From Diadema setosum (taxonomy: Eukaryota; Echinodermata; Echinoidea; Diadematoida; Diadematidae): DNA of 64,000 nt. Positions 23,501 through 33,148 of this stretch are shown here, in pieces. Position numbers and translations under genes: made by a program. Where the stretch lies: assembly GCF_964275005.1 (NCBI RefSeq), contig NC_092686.1, positions 48,843,627 through 48,907,626 on the forward strand, in the 5' to 3' direction. The first letter of the stretch is position 1. The number at the start of each line of letters is the position of its first letter. The notes under the pieces were generated by a model, which ran no database searches, had not been told where the DNA came from, and worked only from the letters and a program-made list of their open reading frames with translations.

Positions 23501-26500
23501 GCTGGCCAAGGTTGTATCTTATTTTTCTCAAAATCTATCAAAAATTTGATATATACATGTTTTGCCCCCATGTTTGACATCAAACAACGTTACTTCCTTT
23601 AGAGTTTGCATTCCTAGAGGTTGCTCCGGTCTAAATGATACACAGTCAATGATCTACGATATGCGTAAATACAATAAAAAAAAATAAATAAAAAAAAATC
23701 CCCAAGAACACCCATGACTTTTGGAGGTTTTAATCAAGACATGCTTTCCTTCGAAGAGAGGGAGCATTGACCACTTACCGAACCAATCAAAGTATCCCCC
23801 TCCCTCAACCCCCTCCAAAAACTAAGAAAACGTGTATATTTTCCCTTTTGGGTTTGTAAGATTTGTAAGATTTGTAAGATTTTATTGACTCTATCGACCC
23901 CCTCTCGGGGTATGAGAGTACAAACATATTTACAATATGAATACAAAAATATAAGTGATAATGTACATGTACGTGTGAAAATAACAGATATAAATAAATA
24001 TGTTTACAAAACAAGGCGTAAAGGACGTTTAACTACTCTACCACTACGTGTACAAACATTCACATCTACTTTACTTTCTACAAAAATACTGTCTTTCTTC
24101 TTTGGTATTGAAGAGAACTGAAACATAATAATTCTGACAAATTTGGCTAGTTTTTTCAAATGGCAAGCATTAGCTGAATTGAATAAATTGGCCATATGTA
24201 ATGCACTTGGTCTACTGGCCGTCAAGCTACTTGGTAAATACAATAATCTCTCTTTGTTGAAAAAGGGACAAACAAAAATATAATGAAATTCATCCCCTAT
24301 ATCGTCGGATGAACAAATAGTAGTTAGTACAATGCAATTCATCTGTCAGGCTTGCATCAAACCTGCCCTTATTAACGGGAAATCCATCAGATCTACATCT
24401 GAATTTACTTAATGTAATATAATCTTTCTTACACAAGACTTGTAAATACTTCTCTAACATCAAATTATCCTTAAACATTCTATAATTTGTACAGATTCTA
24501 TTTGACCATGTTGCTGCTCTCCACTCTTGAATAAACATATCAAAAAGTCTAACTTTTGAGGTGTGTGAAATCCATGCAGCACTAAATCCACCCTCTTGTG
24601 CTAACCACACATTCCCTAGCCCTGCATAATAAAAAATATTTGCGATAGATAATAACCATTGTGATTTTGACGGGGAGTGTATGTCTCCTTGTAAATGCAG
24701 AAGAAATTTGAAAATTGTACATGAGTGCTTGGTTTCTTTTCCCTTGACTAATCTCAACCAGAATCCAATCATTCGACATTTAATATGGTTCAAAATTACT
24801 CCACGTCCAGTTTCACCATAAACCATACAATCAGGAGTACATTTGTTCACAAGCAAAATTTTTCTTAAGAATTTCCTATGGAAAATTTCAATTTGGTCTA
24901 TGCACTCATAACCCCAGACTTCACAACCATAGAGTAAAACAGGTAAAACAAGATGATCAAATAGGTGGCACTGTGTGTCCACAGAGAGCTGTAACTTTTT
25001 AGCCTTGACCAACATGCTATAAAGTGCTTTTCTAGCTTGTGTGACTTGTTTAGAAATTGCCTTTTTAAAACTACCATTATAATTGAATTTAACTCCAAGG
25101 TACACAAAGTCATCTACAACCTCAAGTGGATCACCAGCATAAACGAATTCAGGAATTCTTCTAACCTTCCCACGGGAGAAAATAACAATTTTAGTCTTGC
25201 TTGCATTTACAGTCAAGCGCCATGTCTGACAATAACTATCTACAGCATCAAGAGCTTTTTGCAACTCCTCCGGAGTTTCTGCTAAAATTATTGTGTCATC
25301 TGCATAAAGTAATCAAGAAAGATTTAAAGCTTTTTTGACATTATCAGAATCCAGGTGGTAAGAAATCTCACTTTCCAAATATTTAAGTCCACCATATGAA
25401 TTTCTAATGTATTCTTGAAAATCATTCAGATAAATGGCAAATAAAAGCGGGGAAAGGTTTTCACCCTGTCGTATACCAATGTTACAAGTAAAAAACTCTG
25501 ACATCTCCCCCCTAACCGCCACACATGATTTAGCACTTTCTTGCGTACATGTATCTTGAAATGACCAGAGCTGTTCCTTCCTTTGATCTTTCCCACCTGC
25601 TTTCTGACCGCTTCACTTGAAGAACTTTTTACTGTGTTCGTCATGCCTATATGCTTGTATACATTGTAATGTGTGTATATGGTGCAAAGAACATGTAGAC
25701 ATTTCAAATACAGTGGACTCCCCTTATAACGAAGCCCTCGGGACCGGCAATTTTTTTGTCGTTGTATCGAAATTTCGTTATAACCGAACAAGTAAACAAA
25801 ATAAATATAGAGCGAATAATGCTATGGTCTGAATTTTCATTCCATTGTAACCGAAATTTCGTTATAACCGTGTTCGTTATAACGGAAGAGCAAAAAAATA
25901 ATGTATGTTCTCGGAGATTTATTATGTCTTTTTGCTATTTTAAAGGGATAGTAAAGTTGTTATTGAGATGGGGAATTCAGATTTTTTTTTTTTTTTTTTT
26001 GCGAGATGATTAGAAACCACTTATATTTAAGAGCAAGTAATGCTAAGAGGTTTCACAGTTTACTTGATGAAAATAGGTTTTGAAATGGCTGAGATATCCA
26101 GAAACAGAGCGGTCCTAACAAAAGGAGGGACCCACTATTTATGAAGACCACTTTGTTTTACTTAGTTTTTTGACATCTCGGCCATTATTTCAAACCGATT
26201 TCCGTCAAATAAACTTGATATATCTTATAAAATAATGTATGCTCTTTAAAATCAATTTATAACTCGCTTAAAATCTGAATTCCCAAAACACATCTCAACA
26301 AAAACTAAAGACTGTATAGCATCCCTTTAAATAATGCAATATTCTAATGCGTTGAATCTATTATTCTAATAACAATTTAGATACTGGGTGACAAAGCAGT
26401 CTTACTCATGGGCAACCATGGGGTGTTGGTCGTTGGGAAGCGAGCTTGCGATGCCTTTTCTGAACTATACGAGCTGGAATGTGCAGCTAAGAATCAGGTG

Positions 26501-28669
26501 TGGAAAACATGCGTTAACTTGTTCTTCAGTATCGTGGTGTTAATGGAAGTTATGTTCGAGCAGGGGACTATGAAACGGGCTCCGTACGTGTGTGTGTCCG
26601 TGCGTCCGTCCGTCTGTGTGTGCGTCCGTGTGTGATCAAAATGTTCAATTTGCTACTTCTCTGTCATTTATGAGCCAATTTTGATTCTGTTTGCTTTATA
26701 TGATAGCACTACATGGGAGCTTTGAAACTTCTACACAGAATTTCAGTTGTGACCTTTGACCTTGACCTTTGACCTATATTGTACATTTTGCTACAAAATG
26801 CTTCTCCTTCGCCATTTCTAACCCGATTTCGATTCCGTTTGCTTTATGTGATGGCACTAGGTGAGGGCTTCCAAACTTCTCCACAGAATTTTGACCTTTG
26901 ACTTCTTTGACCTTTGACCTTGATTTTTTACCTATATTGTACATTGGCTACAAAATGCTACTCCTTCGCAATTTCTAACCCGATTTTGATTCCGTTTGCT
27001 TTATGTGATGGCACTAGGTGAGGGCTTCAAAACTTCTACACAGAATTTTGTCCTTTGACTTCTTTGACCTTTGACCTTGATTTTTTACCTATATTGTACA
27101 TTGGCTACAAAATGCTAGTCCTTCGCCATTTCTAACCCGATTTCGATTCCGTTTGCTTTATGTGATGGCACTAGGTGAGGGCTTCAAAACTTCTGCACAG
27201 AATTTTGACCTTTGACTTCTTTGACCTTTGACCTTGATTTCTGACCTATATTGTGCATTTTGCTACAAAATGCTACTTCCGGCGGGGGCAAATATTACGC
27301 ACCGCGTAATTTCTACTTTTCCTTGTTTGACTTGATCTGAGCTGATATTGTACAATGTACATTGTATATATGTATGTGTGTGTGTGTGTGTGTGTGTAGG
27401 TTATGATAAGGAGTGCTGAGATATAGCAGAAAGTGCTCTGTGAATGTAGAGAATCGATACCTCCCAGCTCTGCTGCCTTGAAGGAATCCAAACCCAAAGA
27501 GAAAATGTGGATTGAGTGAAGGCAGCAACATATACGTGTACTTGAATTTATGACCTCATGTGTGGACAATACAAAGAAATACAATGTAGAAAAAAAAATC
27601 AACATGCTTTCTCTTTTATAACGTAATAAAGAGGGCTTCACTAACCGCTTTCAGAAAGCGGGGAGAATAATTACAACCCTGAGCATAAATTATGTCAGTA
27701 TCAAGTTGATGGGATGTGTAATTTTCATGAAAATGGACCTTTGCGGAATTCGAATTGCGAAATATTAATCAAAAAGGTTCACCGGAGTCGCAATCTCAGA
27801 ACTTACCCGATCGGGATCAGGCTAACTCTGAATCGGATACAACTCGGCCTTGCTTTGACCGCGGGGCCCATTGTTGTTCCTCTGGATTGTTGTATATAAT
27901 GTACTATGGGAGCGCTTCGTGTTCTGGCTGGTCGCAGTTATGGGCCGAGTTGATATCATGTACAAGGCGCACATCAAAGCACCGCTTTGGCGCGCATATG
28001 AATAGAACATGACGATCAAGAAAAAAAAAACAGAAAAAAAAAATTTGTCAACGAACTTAAAAGAACTGTAAATTGTCTGAAATAGGGTCAAATTGTCCCC
28101 GAGTCCGAGTTAGCCTGGATCCTCCATGGAATAAACAGACTTCTATTATTCTACAAGCTTGATCTCAAAATACATGTAGTCCATAACAATTCATCATCCC
28201 GGCAAATCGCGTCAGCCAGGTATCTTGGTATGGACTCTTTCGATATACTGCAAGGCAAATATGAAATGGTGTCAGACGGGTTCTCAAACCCTTACCAGAA
28301 CTATATGTTTTCACTTTAAACGGCATCATGAAGCACGACATACATGCTTACTCCTTATCATAGCATGTAACGAGAAGTATTTTTACAAACGTAAGAGCTT
28401 TCTCTTGTATTGAAACTTGAGATAATGGTTCTGCGCGCTATATACAATGTCATGTATCACCCAGACCTATGTTTATCTTCTGTGTACGTTCTGCTACTTC
28501 CCCCCAACAGATCTTGGTCCAGTCCACTGGTTTGAAAATGCGAATGGCACCAGAGAAGGTTGTCAAGGAGGTTGCCACACCTGACCCTAGATGCGGTGAC
28601 TACCAGAAAATGTTTTACGACTCTCTCAAGAGGATGCTGAAGGATTCCAAACCATGCTTTATGGACTGA
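10442..28669 (+). CDS. Class II aldolase/adducin-head family protein, five exons
   Basis: Join of 10442-10618, 11210-11384, 23377-23510, 26381-26497 and 28511-28669 gives 762 nt, 253 residues. Intron phases are 0, 1, 0, 0 and every intron is GT-AG. The single domain fills the protein: IYNHIT near residue 32, the paired metal histidines in HTHQPY (His108, His110), and the third in [10 protein letters not shown] (His175). Family members use a divalent metal for retro-aldol-type or related chemistry; adducins keep the fold without activity. The length fits free-standing members such as bacterial 'putative aldolase class 2' proteins, not adducins, which carry long tails. No signal peptide or membrane segment is visible. 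Met at 10442 is the first after an in-frame stop at 10406; an untranslated 5' exon is possible. Substrate unknown. Introns 2-4 are packed with transposons. Confidence 0.92.
11210..11384 (+). CDS. Aldolase-family gene, exon 2 (residues 60-118)
   Basis: Acceptor TTTATAG|GTGACA. Encodes [16 protein letters not shown], then the [10 protein letters not shown] metal-site strand. Ends one base into a codon at TTAG|GTGAGG; the split codon is completed by exon 3 as Ala118. Confidence 0.93.
11537..11643. repeat. (AAC)n microsatellite in intron 2
   Basis: About 20 AAC units with a short AAAAC-rich interruption. Poly-Asn and poly-Leu ORFs here are artefacts. Confidence 0.95.
11776..11979. mobile_element. 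Small palindromic element with tandem-repeat arms
   Basis: Outer ends are GTCGTGCGCATGGCAGATTG and its complement. Each arm has about three copies of a 36-bp unit containing TGGCAGATTGTCGTTA and GCGCACTTCC. The design mirrors, in miniature, the large foldback-like elements. No coding capacity. Confidence 0.8.
12480..13090 (+). repeat. Left arm minisatellite, about 60-bp units
   Basis: About ten units built from AACTCGGCAAGTCGACTTG, TTTGGGACAAGAAGACAAG and ATGACGAGTTGT. Each unit holds the palindrome AAGTCGACTT. Confidence 0.9.
13091..14539. other. Interior of second foldback-like element, left part
   Basis: AT-rich sequence with a G run at 13611 and several C runs. No domain or intact ORF is recognised up to the LTR element. 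Confidence 0.5.
14540..16051 (-). repeat. 3' LTR
   Basis: 1512 bp, TG...CA ended. Carries three copies of a 64-bp unit (CTGGAAGTACGTCG..CTCCGACGTC.GTT) at about 14887-15078. The other LTR has two copies, which explains most of the length difference. Confidence 0.9.
16052..16066 (-). promoter_or_regulatory. Polypurine tract
   Basis: Read on the minus strand, AGAGGGGGGAGTTG directly precedes the 3' LTR start TGTAAC, as expected for the plus-strand primer of an LTR element. Confidence 0.8.
16067..16466 (-). other. Short internal segment where pol would be expected
   Basis: About 400 bp between the frame-shifted tail and the polypurine tract. One minus-strand frame reads [19 protein letters not shown] to a stop near 16357, which may be the last part of the original protein. 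There is no space for RT, RNase H or integrase and no motif of any of them. Confidence 0.5.
16467..16832 (-). CDS. Frame-shifted C-terminal tail of the retroelement protein
   Basis: Low-complexity frame rich in Ser, Pro, Ala, Arg and Glu, with SPSPE-type repeats, starting just past the 20-G run that lies at the end of the gag-protease ORF. Its composition continues that of the upstream C-terminus better than the 670-residue frame's own short end, so the run probably causes a frameshift. No enzymatic motif. A spurious ORF in GC-rich sequence is the alternative. Confidence 0.45.
   Translation of the reverse strand: MPPSSPVREEPRPPREASPLSVSSRGKTASRAASPAKTASTGGRSPSPEASAERAASPAGSPYREASPAESTSSGRKSPSPEVCDAGTQTVLDGRHRVREAVYRVRGRRYRRLRPPRLKTA
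16807..18819 (-). CDS. Gag-protease polyprotein of LTR retroelement
   Basis: A 670-residue ORF. After a glutamine- and proline-rich N-terminus, residues of about 105-275 form a retrotransposon Gag domain ([16 protein letters not shown], then helices with ALRGP-like and RYG segments). Two CCHC knuckles follow near residues 330-345 ([14 protein letters not shown]) and 360-375 ([14 protein letters not shown]), which bind RNA. A retropepsin follows with the active-site block [13 protein letters not shown] near 455 and ILGLDFF further on. The last 70 residues are Arg/Ser/Pro rich. The start at 18819 lies about 90 nt after the primer-binding site. Gag coats the element RNA and the protease would process it; nothing in the ORF copies or integrates DNA. 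Intact to the 20-G run at 16852-16871. Confidence 0.93.
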   Translation of the reverse strand: MQRLENSLAEIDQMMADLRTSMQPKEESKSSQVWAPEMSPLHSSPMGQFDSQVGYDQPRGQRLPEEAGGLPGRQAPFSQPAFNRETLAYPGSTFDTRSLLKPKMTPDRFDGRTPVSDYLCHFEACCRINKWSEEEATEYLAASLRGPAVKLLSQQTGRRLTYHELVDRMNKRYGPGGKADVFLAELRHRRRGPKETLQELGQHIRDLTALAYPDFDQDGHDRLARGHFMDAILDPRIREGLFRAQPRTLDAAVEAALNVEAFLKMEGGRRDQRASGYSRAALEETQGNAAAPTHDKVEKLLENLIAKTERRIQQITNQPQERMNKQSRPNIKCYTCGREGHIAKTCPQPKPLSSTTSETRRCYNCNESGHLKRDCPQLKEASDSSRAATEQSHGETTRMLAEQRDEVDKTNKKKNEVKQTEDKTKGESARTSQDVRRHGLFVEGKANGQSITFLLDTGSSNTLISERAFSKIMEAKKPSLRTSTKIVQLVDGSPLKIVGKAAVEIEVGNTQFVTEATVADLQNDGILGLDFFIKTNAVLDCRKLELRTPCGNIPCRDPHGRAFCYRMVAAEKTRVSTGPEVILPGAVKQSETAFRTGLVEQPHETVAPERKGSTRRRSRGGKHHSRLSRSPPRRTRLPLRRSPSPPAAATPPPPPPGQRSRRSATFEPSS
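18908..18925 (-). promoter_or_regulatory. tRNA primer-binding site
   Basis: On the minus strand TGGTGTCAGGAGTGGGAT begins 3 nt after the 5' LTR. It starts TGG, as needed to pair with a tRNA CCA end. It closely resembles the TGGTGTCAGAAGTGGGAT-type site I recall from Mag/SURL-like elements. The cognate tRNA is not assigned here. Confidence 0.85.
18929..20361 (-). repeat. 5' LTR
   Basis: 1433 bp and very similar to the LTR at 14540, with scattered substitutions and small indels and two copies of the 64-bp unit instead of three. Confidence 0.9.
20464..21690 (+). pseudogene. 5'-truncated non-LTR retrotransposon, copy A
   Basis: Starts inside the C-terminal part of an RT protein: [21 protein letters not shown] and [11 protein letters not shown], then a zinc-knuckle-like end ([19 protein letters not shown], then PFFE). 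A stop at about 20743 separates two frames. The protein ends at 21378 and a 3' UTR runs into TCATTG repeats at about 21645-21682, the type of short-unit tail left by target-primed reverse transcription. EN and RT palm are absent. It is the same family as the fragment at 23850-25560 ([20 protein letters not shown]). Clade not fixed; Jockey/CR1/RTE-X-like groups are candidates. Confidence 0.85.
21808..22735 (-). repeat. Right arm minisatellite, inverted about 60-bp units
   Basis: About fifteen units of CAAGTCGACTTGCCGAGTT, CCAACAACTCGTCATCTTG and TCTTCTTG(T/A)CCCAAA, the complement of the left arm at 12480-13090. Long ORFs here are only translations of the repeat. Confidence 0.9.
22771..23376. 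other. Intron 2 sequence, nothing recognised
   Basis: Between the foldback-like element and exon 3. AT-rich, no supported repeat or gene. Confidence 0.5.
23377..23510 (+). CDS. Aldolase-family gene, exon 3 (residues 118-162)
   Basis: Acceptor AACAG|CCTGCC restores the frame exactly. The product begins [17 protein letters not shown] and ends [10 protein letters not shown]. This matches the helical segment expected between the HTH and NHG motifs. The donor AAG|GTTGTA is non-optimal. The exon is too broken by upstream stops to appear as a long ORF and was found by reading between the flanking exons. Confidence 0.9.
23850..25560 (-). pseudogene. 5'-truncated non-LTR retrotransposon, copy B
   Basis: Minus-strand frames give the end of an RT palm and its C-terminal region. 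[19 protein letters not shown] is followed by a decayed interval, then [10 protein letters not shown] (25292-25311, the YADD catalytic box), [28 protein letters not shown] and [12 protein letters not shown] frameshift near 24300 precedes the zinc-knuckle-like end [12 protein letters not shown]. The 3' end carries about three AAATCTTAC units (23850-23880). EN and the first RT blocks are missing. It is related to copy A at 20464 and lies in intron 3 of the aldolase-family gene, antisense to it. Confidence 0.88.
25706..25895. mobile_element. Tigger/mariner-like MITE, partial
   Basis: Starts CAGTGGACTCCCCTTATAAC and contains CCTCGGGACCGGCAA, TTTCGTTATAACCG and GTGTTCGTTATAACGG. The right end lacks the matching GTCCACTG terminus. 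Copies lie at 48685 and 62655. Confidence 0.7.
26381..26497 (+). CDS. Aldolase-family gene, exon 4 (residues 163-201)
   Basis: Acceptor ATTTAG|ATACTG. Encodes [20 protein letters not shown], which carries the third metal histidine, and ends at ECAAKNQ with donor CAG|GTGTGG. Exactly 39 codons, phase 0 at both sides. Confidence 0.93.
26575..27290 (+). repeat. Tandem repeat of about 157 bp in intron 4
   Basis: Starts in a TGTG/CGTCCGTCC stretch. Three to four units carry TTTCTAACCCGATTTCGATT, GATGGCACTAGGTGAGGGCT and TTTGACCTTTGACCTTGA, with starts near 26822, 26979 and 27136. The end CGGCGGGGGCA resembles the GGCGGGGGTATA end of the element at 59275. It begins about 80 bp after exon 4. Confidence 0.8.
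27377..27399. repeat. (GT)n microsatellite
   Basis: Short GT run in intron 4. Confidence 0.9.
27420..27665. mobile_element. Half copy of the AACCCAAACC-type palindromic MITE
   Basis: AATCCAAACCCAAAGAGAAA, ATGTGGATTGAGTGAAGGCA and GACCTCATGTGTGGACAATA match one arm of the complete element at 41865-42326. The second arm is missing. Confidence 0.7.
28511..28669 (+). CDS. Aldolase-family gene, exon 5 (residues 202-253, stop)
   Basis: Acceptor CCCAACAG|ATCTTG. Encodes [18 protein letters not shown] and ends DSKPCFMD followed by TGA. No close AATAAA was seen before the next repeat at 28746. Confidence 0.9.
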   Translation: MLVQSTGLKMRMAPEKVVKEVATPDPRCGDYQKMFYDSLKRMLKDSKPCFMD

Positions 28670-28745
28670 TTTCTCCTTTCTCTCTTTATTCTCATAATAG
28701 CCGAGGAAAGTGCATGAGTACTACAAAAACAGAACTTGTTATATA

Positions 28746-29128
28746 TCAGGGGTGGATCCAGGAATTCCGTTAAGGGGAGGCGCCTTTACAAAAGTTAAAT
28801 GGGAGTGCACGTCCCCCCCCCATATTTTTCTTTTTATTTCTTTTGTTTTAACAAAAAACAAACAAACAAACAAACAAACACTCTAAAAACACAAATGTTG
28901 AATTAGCATTTAAAAGGGCCGAGGAGTGACAACATTTTCAAAGTGTTGGTTTTCCTGCTAGATTCAACATTCAAAATGTTATCTTAAAAGTTGGATGGAA
29001 CACTTCAAAAAATGCTGTCACTCCTCGGCCCTTTTAAATGTTGATTCAACATTTGCGTTTTTAGAGTGAAACAAAAACAAAACAAAACGGGGCGCGCGCC
29101 CGGTGCACCCCCTCTGGATCTGTCACTG
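28746..29128. mobile_element. GGATCC-type MITE, copy 2, interrupted by another MITE
   Basis: GGGGTGGATCCAGGAATTCC at the left and CCCCTCTGGATCTGTCACTG at the right are the ends of the family also seen at 1516 and 41593. Its poly-C and (AAAC)n centre is interrupted by the palindromic element at 28880. Confidence 0.75.
28880..29069. mobile_element. Nested palindromic MITE, CACTCTAAAAAC ends
   Basis: Ends are CACTCTAAAAACACAAATGT and the complement of CACTCTAAAAACGCAAATGT. The arms share AAAAGGGCCGAGGAGTGACA. The total is about 190 bp and mostly base-paired. Target duplication cannot be read because the site is (AAAC)n. Confidence 0.8.
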
Positions 29129-29129
29129 T

Positions 29130-29974
29130 AGGCCCGTTATGGTGACGATGCTTTAGATGGTACTGTAACTTAATTGGGCAAGGAAGAGAGGGACTTATTT
29201 TGTACTTTATAAATCATCGAGCCTTACTTTATAATTTATAAATCATCGAGCCTATACGTAGATGCGATTTTGTACTAGTCTATTCAAGAAATTGTGACAC
29301 AAAAGATTATTTGCACACATCTCTCATTGGTGGTCTACTCGTGTCACTAAGGTTAGAAACTTGCAGATTTTGGTGTCCCTTCCCTCCCCCCCCCCCCAAA
29401 AAAAAAAAGGGAAAAAAATATATCATTTAGAAAAAACATTAGACTAGCAGAATAAACCATGATAATGATGCAAAATAAATCAGTCGATAATTAGTAAATT
29501 GTATCATATACCAGGTACTGCAAGAAGAAACACAATCAAATAAATCATAACACCATGGTAATTATGTGATAATGTAGGCAGGTGCGAAGAGAGCCTCAAA
29601 TACAATAATATAATGTGAATAAGTTCTAAGCTCAGTAAACGATTTATACAATTGTATATTCAATATTGAATTGAGGCATGAATATGATTTCCGCGACACC
29701 ACTATACACACGAAATGATTATATCAAACACAGGGGTATGCCTTTTATATGTTGATAGATAGAATTTGGCCATGAAATTAGACCTTGAAAAAAAAATAGA
29801 AGAGTTGGCCAAAAGTTGGTCGCAGAATAGACTCGAGTTTCGACATGAAGGTTAGCGGCAATCCTGGTCGCGGCAGCGAGATGAAATGCCTGCAGTTATC
29901 AAGCACTGAGCCGCGAGTTATTCTCCCCTCATCCATGTCATCTGGATGACAAAACCATTAAAAAATCTACCCAT
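29130..29974. other. Intergenic, nothing recognised
   Basis: AT-rich sequence with a C run and an A run near 29387. No supported gene. Confidence 0.5.
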
Positions 29975-30105
29975 AAAGTTTTGGTTGTCCGATCGGGCCA
30001 CCAAAAGATATCATTTTTTTAGAAGTAGGGGCCTGACGTCTCATACATGTATTTGGTGGTCTTGGGCCACCGGGCCACAGCTGATGTCGAGACTTGTACA
30101 TTTAA
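29975..30105. mobile_element. Fragment of the GGTGGCCC / GGGCCACCGGGCCAC element
   Basis: CGATCGGGCCACCAAA and GGTGGTCTTGGGCCACCGGG, then GTCGAGACTT, follow the order of the outer element at 59156-60486. Ends are eroded. Confidence 0.55.
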
Positions 30106-32790
30106 TTACTGTATGTACATGTATAATGATCGATCCTGACCAACACGTCGTAGATACACTGCCTCCGTTTCAGACCGCACCTGTACCGTTGTCTGATTAT
30201 ACAGACATGGGACCATTATTAGTGAGTCTTCATGTGATCACTGTACAATATCAAAATTTTGTGCCTTACGATTGACTATGATCATTTCGCTGTCAACTGA
30301 AAACAAATTTATGCAATATGACTTTGTATTTGTTTGATATATGAATATGTCCGATTGTAGCCCTACATATTGTATATTGTGTAAAGAATAACAGAATAAG
30401 GCTATGACTCTGCACGAAGCACTTTTACATTATTGTCGACATAGAGTCTGTGAGTTTTACATTACCGTACACTGATGTGATGGGACTCGTCCCACAACCC
30501 AACCACTTACAATATGCTCCAAATAATTTTACTTAGCCATTAATCCCTACCACAAATACACCTTATCCGAAAGTAGACATAATTCAGTGGTTTAGTTTAT
30601 AATTTTGTTAAATTCTAATTTCTGCTTTATTGTCAACATCCCAATACCCGGGTATATACTGACCTACAAAGTATGAAAGAAGCAACCTACATATTTTTAT
30701 CAGATATAATTTAGATGTAAAATCATTGTAAAACGCAGGATTACTGTACGGCTGCAGAAAGATGCATATGTACATATATTATATGCTCGAAGTTTACTAA
30801 AATTGGTTCTTAAGATGTCGAGATGTTGGCAAGTCTCGCTACTCACTCAATCTCTGCATTTTAATTTTGTTTTGATTTCTACTTTATAATTGAGATTCAA
30901 TGAAATACTCTTATGTTAACTATATACAAGCTAGGCACCTTGATAGGTGGTAATACTCTTGACAATTCAAGACGATTTGTGTTAAATCTGGCTCAAACAG
31001 AATCACTGACTTAGTTTTATCGAGGCTCTAGGAACTCTTCAATTCTGCTGTTTTGATATTATATGAAACAAGCTCCCTTATTTTGATTAGGAAGCGTTGT
31101 TGTATAATTGTAATTTGGTCTGGTTTGATTTCTTAAAGCATGAAAAAAAGTTGTTGCAAAATCATATTTATTCCAATCAAAAGCTTGTGGACACAAGTTG
31201 TTCTTTTCAAATATCCGTATTGCCAAACAGAATTATTTATGTGATGCGCTTATGCCACAGCGTGATTTCTTTAGATAATCTCAATGGGCTTAATGTCCAA
31301 AGGTACCACTTCATTTTTATTTTCGATGAGATCTAACAGTAATCCTCATATCCCGCAATGATACAGCTCATTCTAGTATGTATAATCTCAGCCCTGAATT
31401 TTTTGACCGCAGAATGCAATAACTTTCTGAGTTTGAAGCACATGAAGGTTTTGTTGTTCTTTTGTTGTTGTTTTCTCACAGATGCGAATATTGTACTCAT
31501 TTTATACACCTTGCACCTATAGTTTCATACTAAACTGTCCAAACCCTGATTTTGATTTTGTCTGTCACGGTGCAAAGTTAATTCGCATCTTTGCTCTGTC
31601 CATAATGATTTAAGGATGATTTTGTAATCCTTTTGCTTAAATAGACCAACTCTATTTGTTAGAGCCTATCATAGATATTATGTCATTTATAGACATTTCG
31701 AATATTTTTGTGTGTTATGTTTGAAAAACTGAGTGAAACTGGTATTACAATCATTATGAAGCAATTGCCTTATTGCTGTTGTTGCTTTTGCTAGCTGTGA
31801 GCTAGTATACTATTTTAATACAATGTTCTATAGGATGAGGATGGGGGGGGGGGGGGGGGGTAGCCTGACATAGTTTCTGTGGTGGATACAGATGGAAATA
31901 ACTTTGGCTCTACGCGGGAACCATGTTCATGCCTTTTTCTGTTATTTTTCCTTTCATTGTATAATACATTGTTTGCTCAGGGTATCAACCCTGCTTGCCT
32001 GATTTCTTTATGTAAAAAGATTTCGGTTTAACCCAATTTATATAGGCAACTGGGAGAAACTGTTTTGATTACGTAAGAGCAATGACTCACTGCACTTGTA
32101 CGTGCAATGGCAACAGCGTACCATTATCATTCTCCTGTAGTCGTGATTTTCATAAGAATGTGAATAGTTGACCACATTTAAAACGTTATCCAACCAGACT
32201 GCATTTTCCCCATTATACATTTAACGAATAATAATGCATGCCGAAGTCTGTTTAGACAAGGGTTTGACTTGCTCCAGCATCCCAGTATAAAGTCCTTCAT
32301 GATAGAAATTTTGGTGAGGATCTCAAGTCACCGTGGTCACATGCAATGTTCCTTTTAGTTTTTGTAGTGGTTTCACCATGATTTCGTGCCATTGTGTTGA
32401 CGGTCTCGGGCTGCCCGAAGCTCACTAAAATTGGTTTTTATCACGTTGTCAAGTCTCGCCATGGTGTCACTCAACGTCACTCTGAATTTTATTTTGTTCT
32501 GCTTTGTTTTGATAGATAAACCTTTGCGGTAGTTCGATGCCCTCAACCTCAGTATAAAGATCCGCAATATTTGTTTTGTATAGGATTTTTTCCCTTCAAT
32601 ATTGCATCAAACTTTGTCAGTTTTCACAAGAATAATATAGCATCCCTTTTATAATCTAATACTGTGTAATAATGTATATTTCATTCATATCGTTAACAAA
32701 AAAAGTATGATTAATCATACGCTTCCTATTGGTTGCAGCATGATTAATGTGAGCATTTTCTTTAGATTGCTCTTTTTAGTGCTGCTATAT
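30106..32790. other. Intergenic with a diverged direct duplication
   Basis: No gene seen. About 100 bp near 30787-30890 (CTCGAAGTTTACTAAAATTG, GGCAAGTCTCGC) recurs in the same orientation at 32417-32515 (CCCGAAGCTCACTAAAATTG, TCAAGTCTCGCC). A 19-G run lies near 31843. Confidence 0.5.
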
Positions 32791-33148
32791 TTTCATCGTT
32801 CACTTCCGTCATTCTGATTATCTTATATTTCCTCACATACTTTTTGTCAAGACATAACGTAGGGAGCTTCTACTGTTTTTTCTACTGTTTTTTTTTTTCT
32901 CTCTGCTCATATGCCCTGTACTGATTCTGCTGAATTCCGTTTGCAGACCTTGTTATTTAGTGTGTACGCTTTCTACTTGTGTTGTTTATGTCTTCTGTGT
33001 TCTTTGATTGTGTCGCTTGAATTCTATGTTAATATGTTTTTGCCTACACGCTGTACTATCCCCAAACTGGGAATTGTTTGTGCTTCATTTACGTCTACAT
33101 ATATCATTCTTTTGCAACCTTGCCAATTGACATGCCTTCATATACTTT

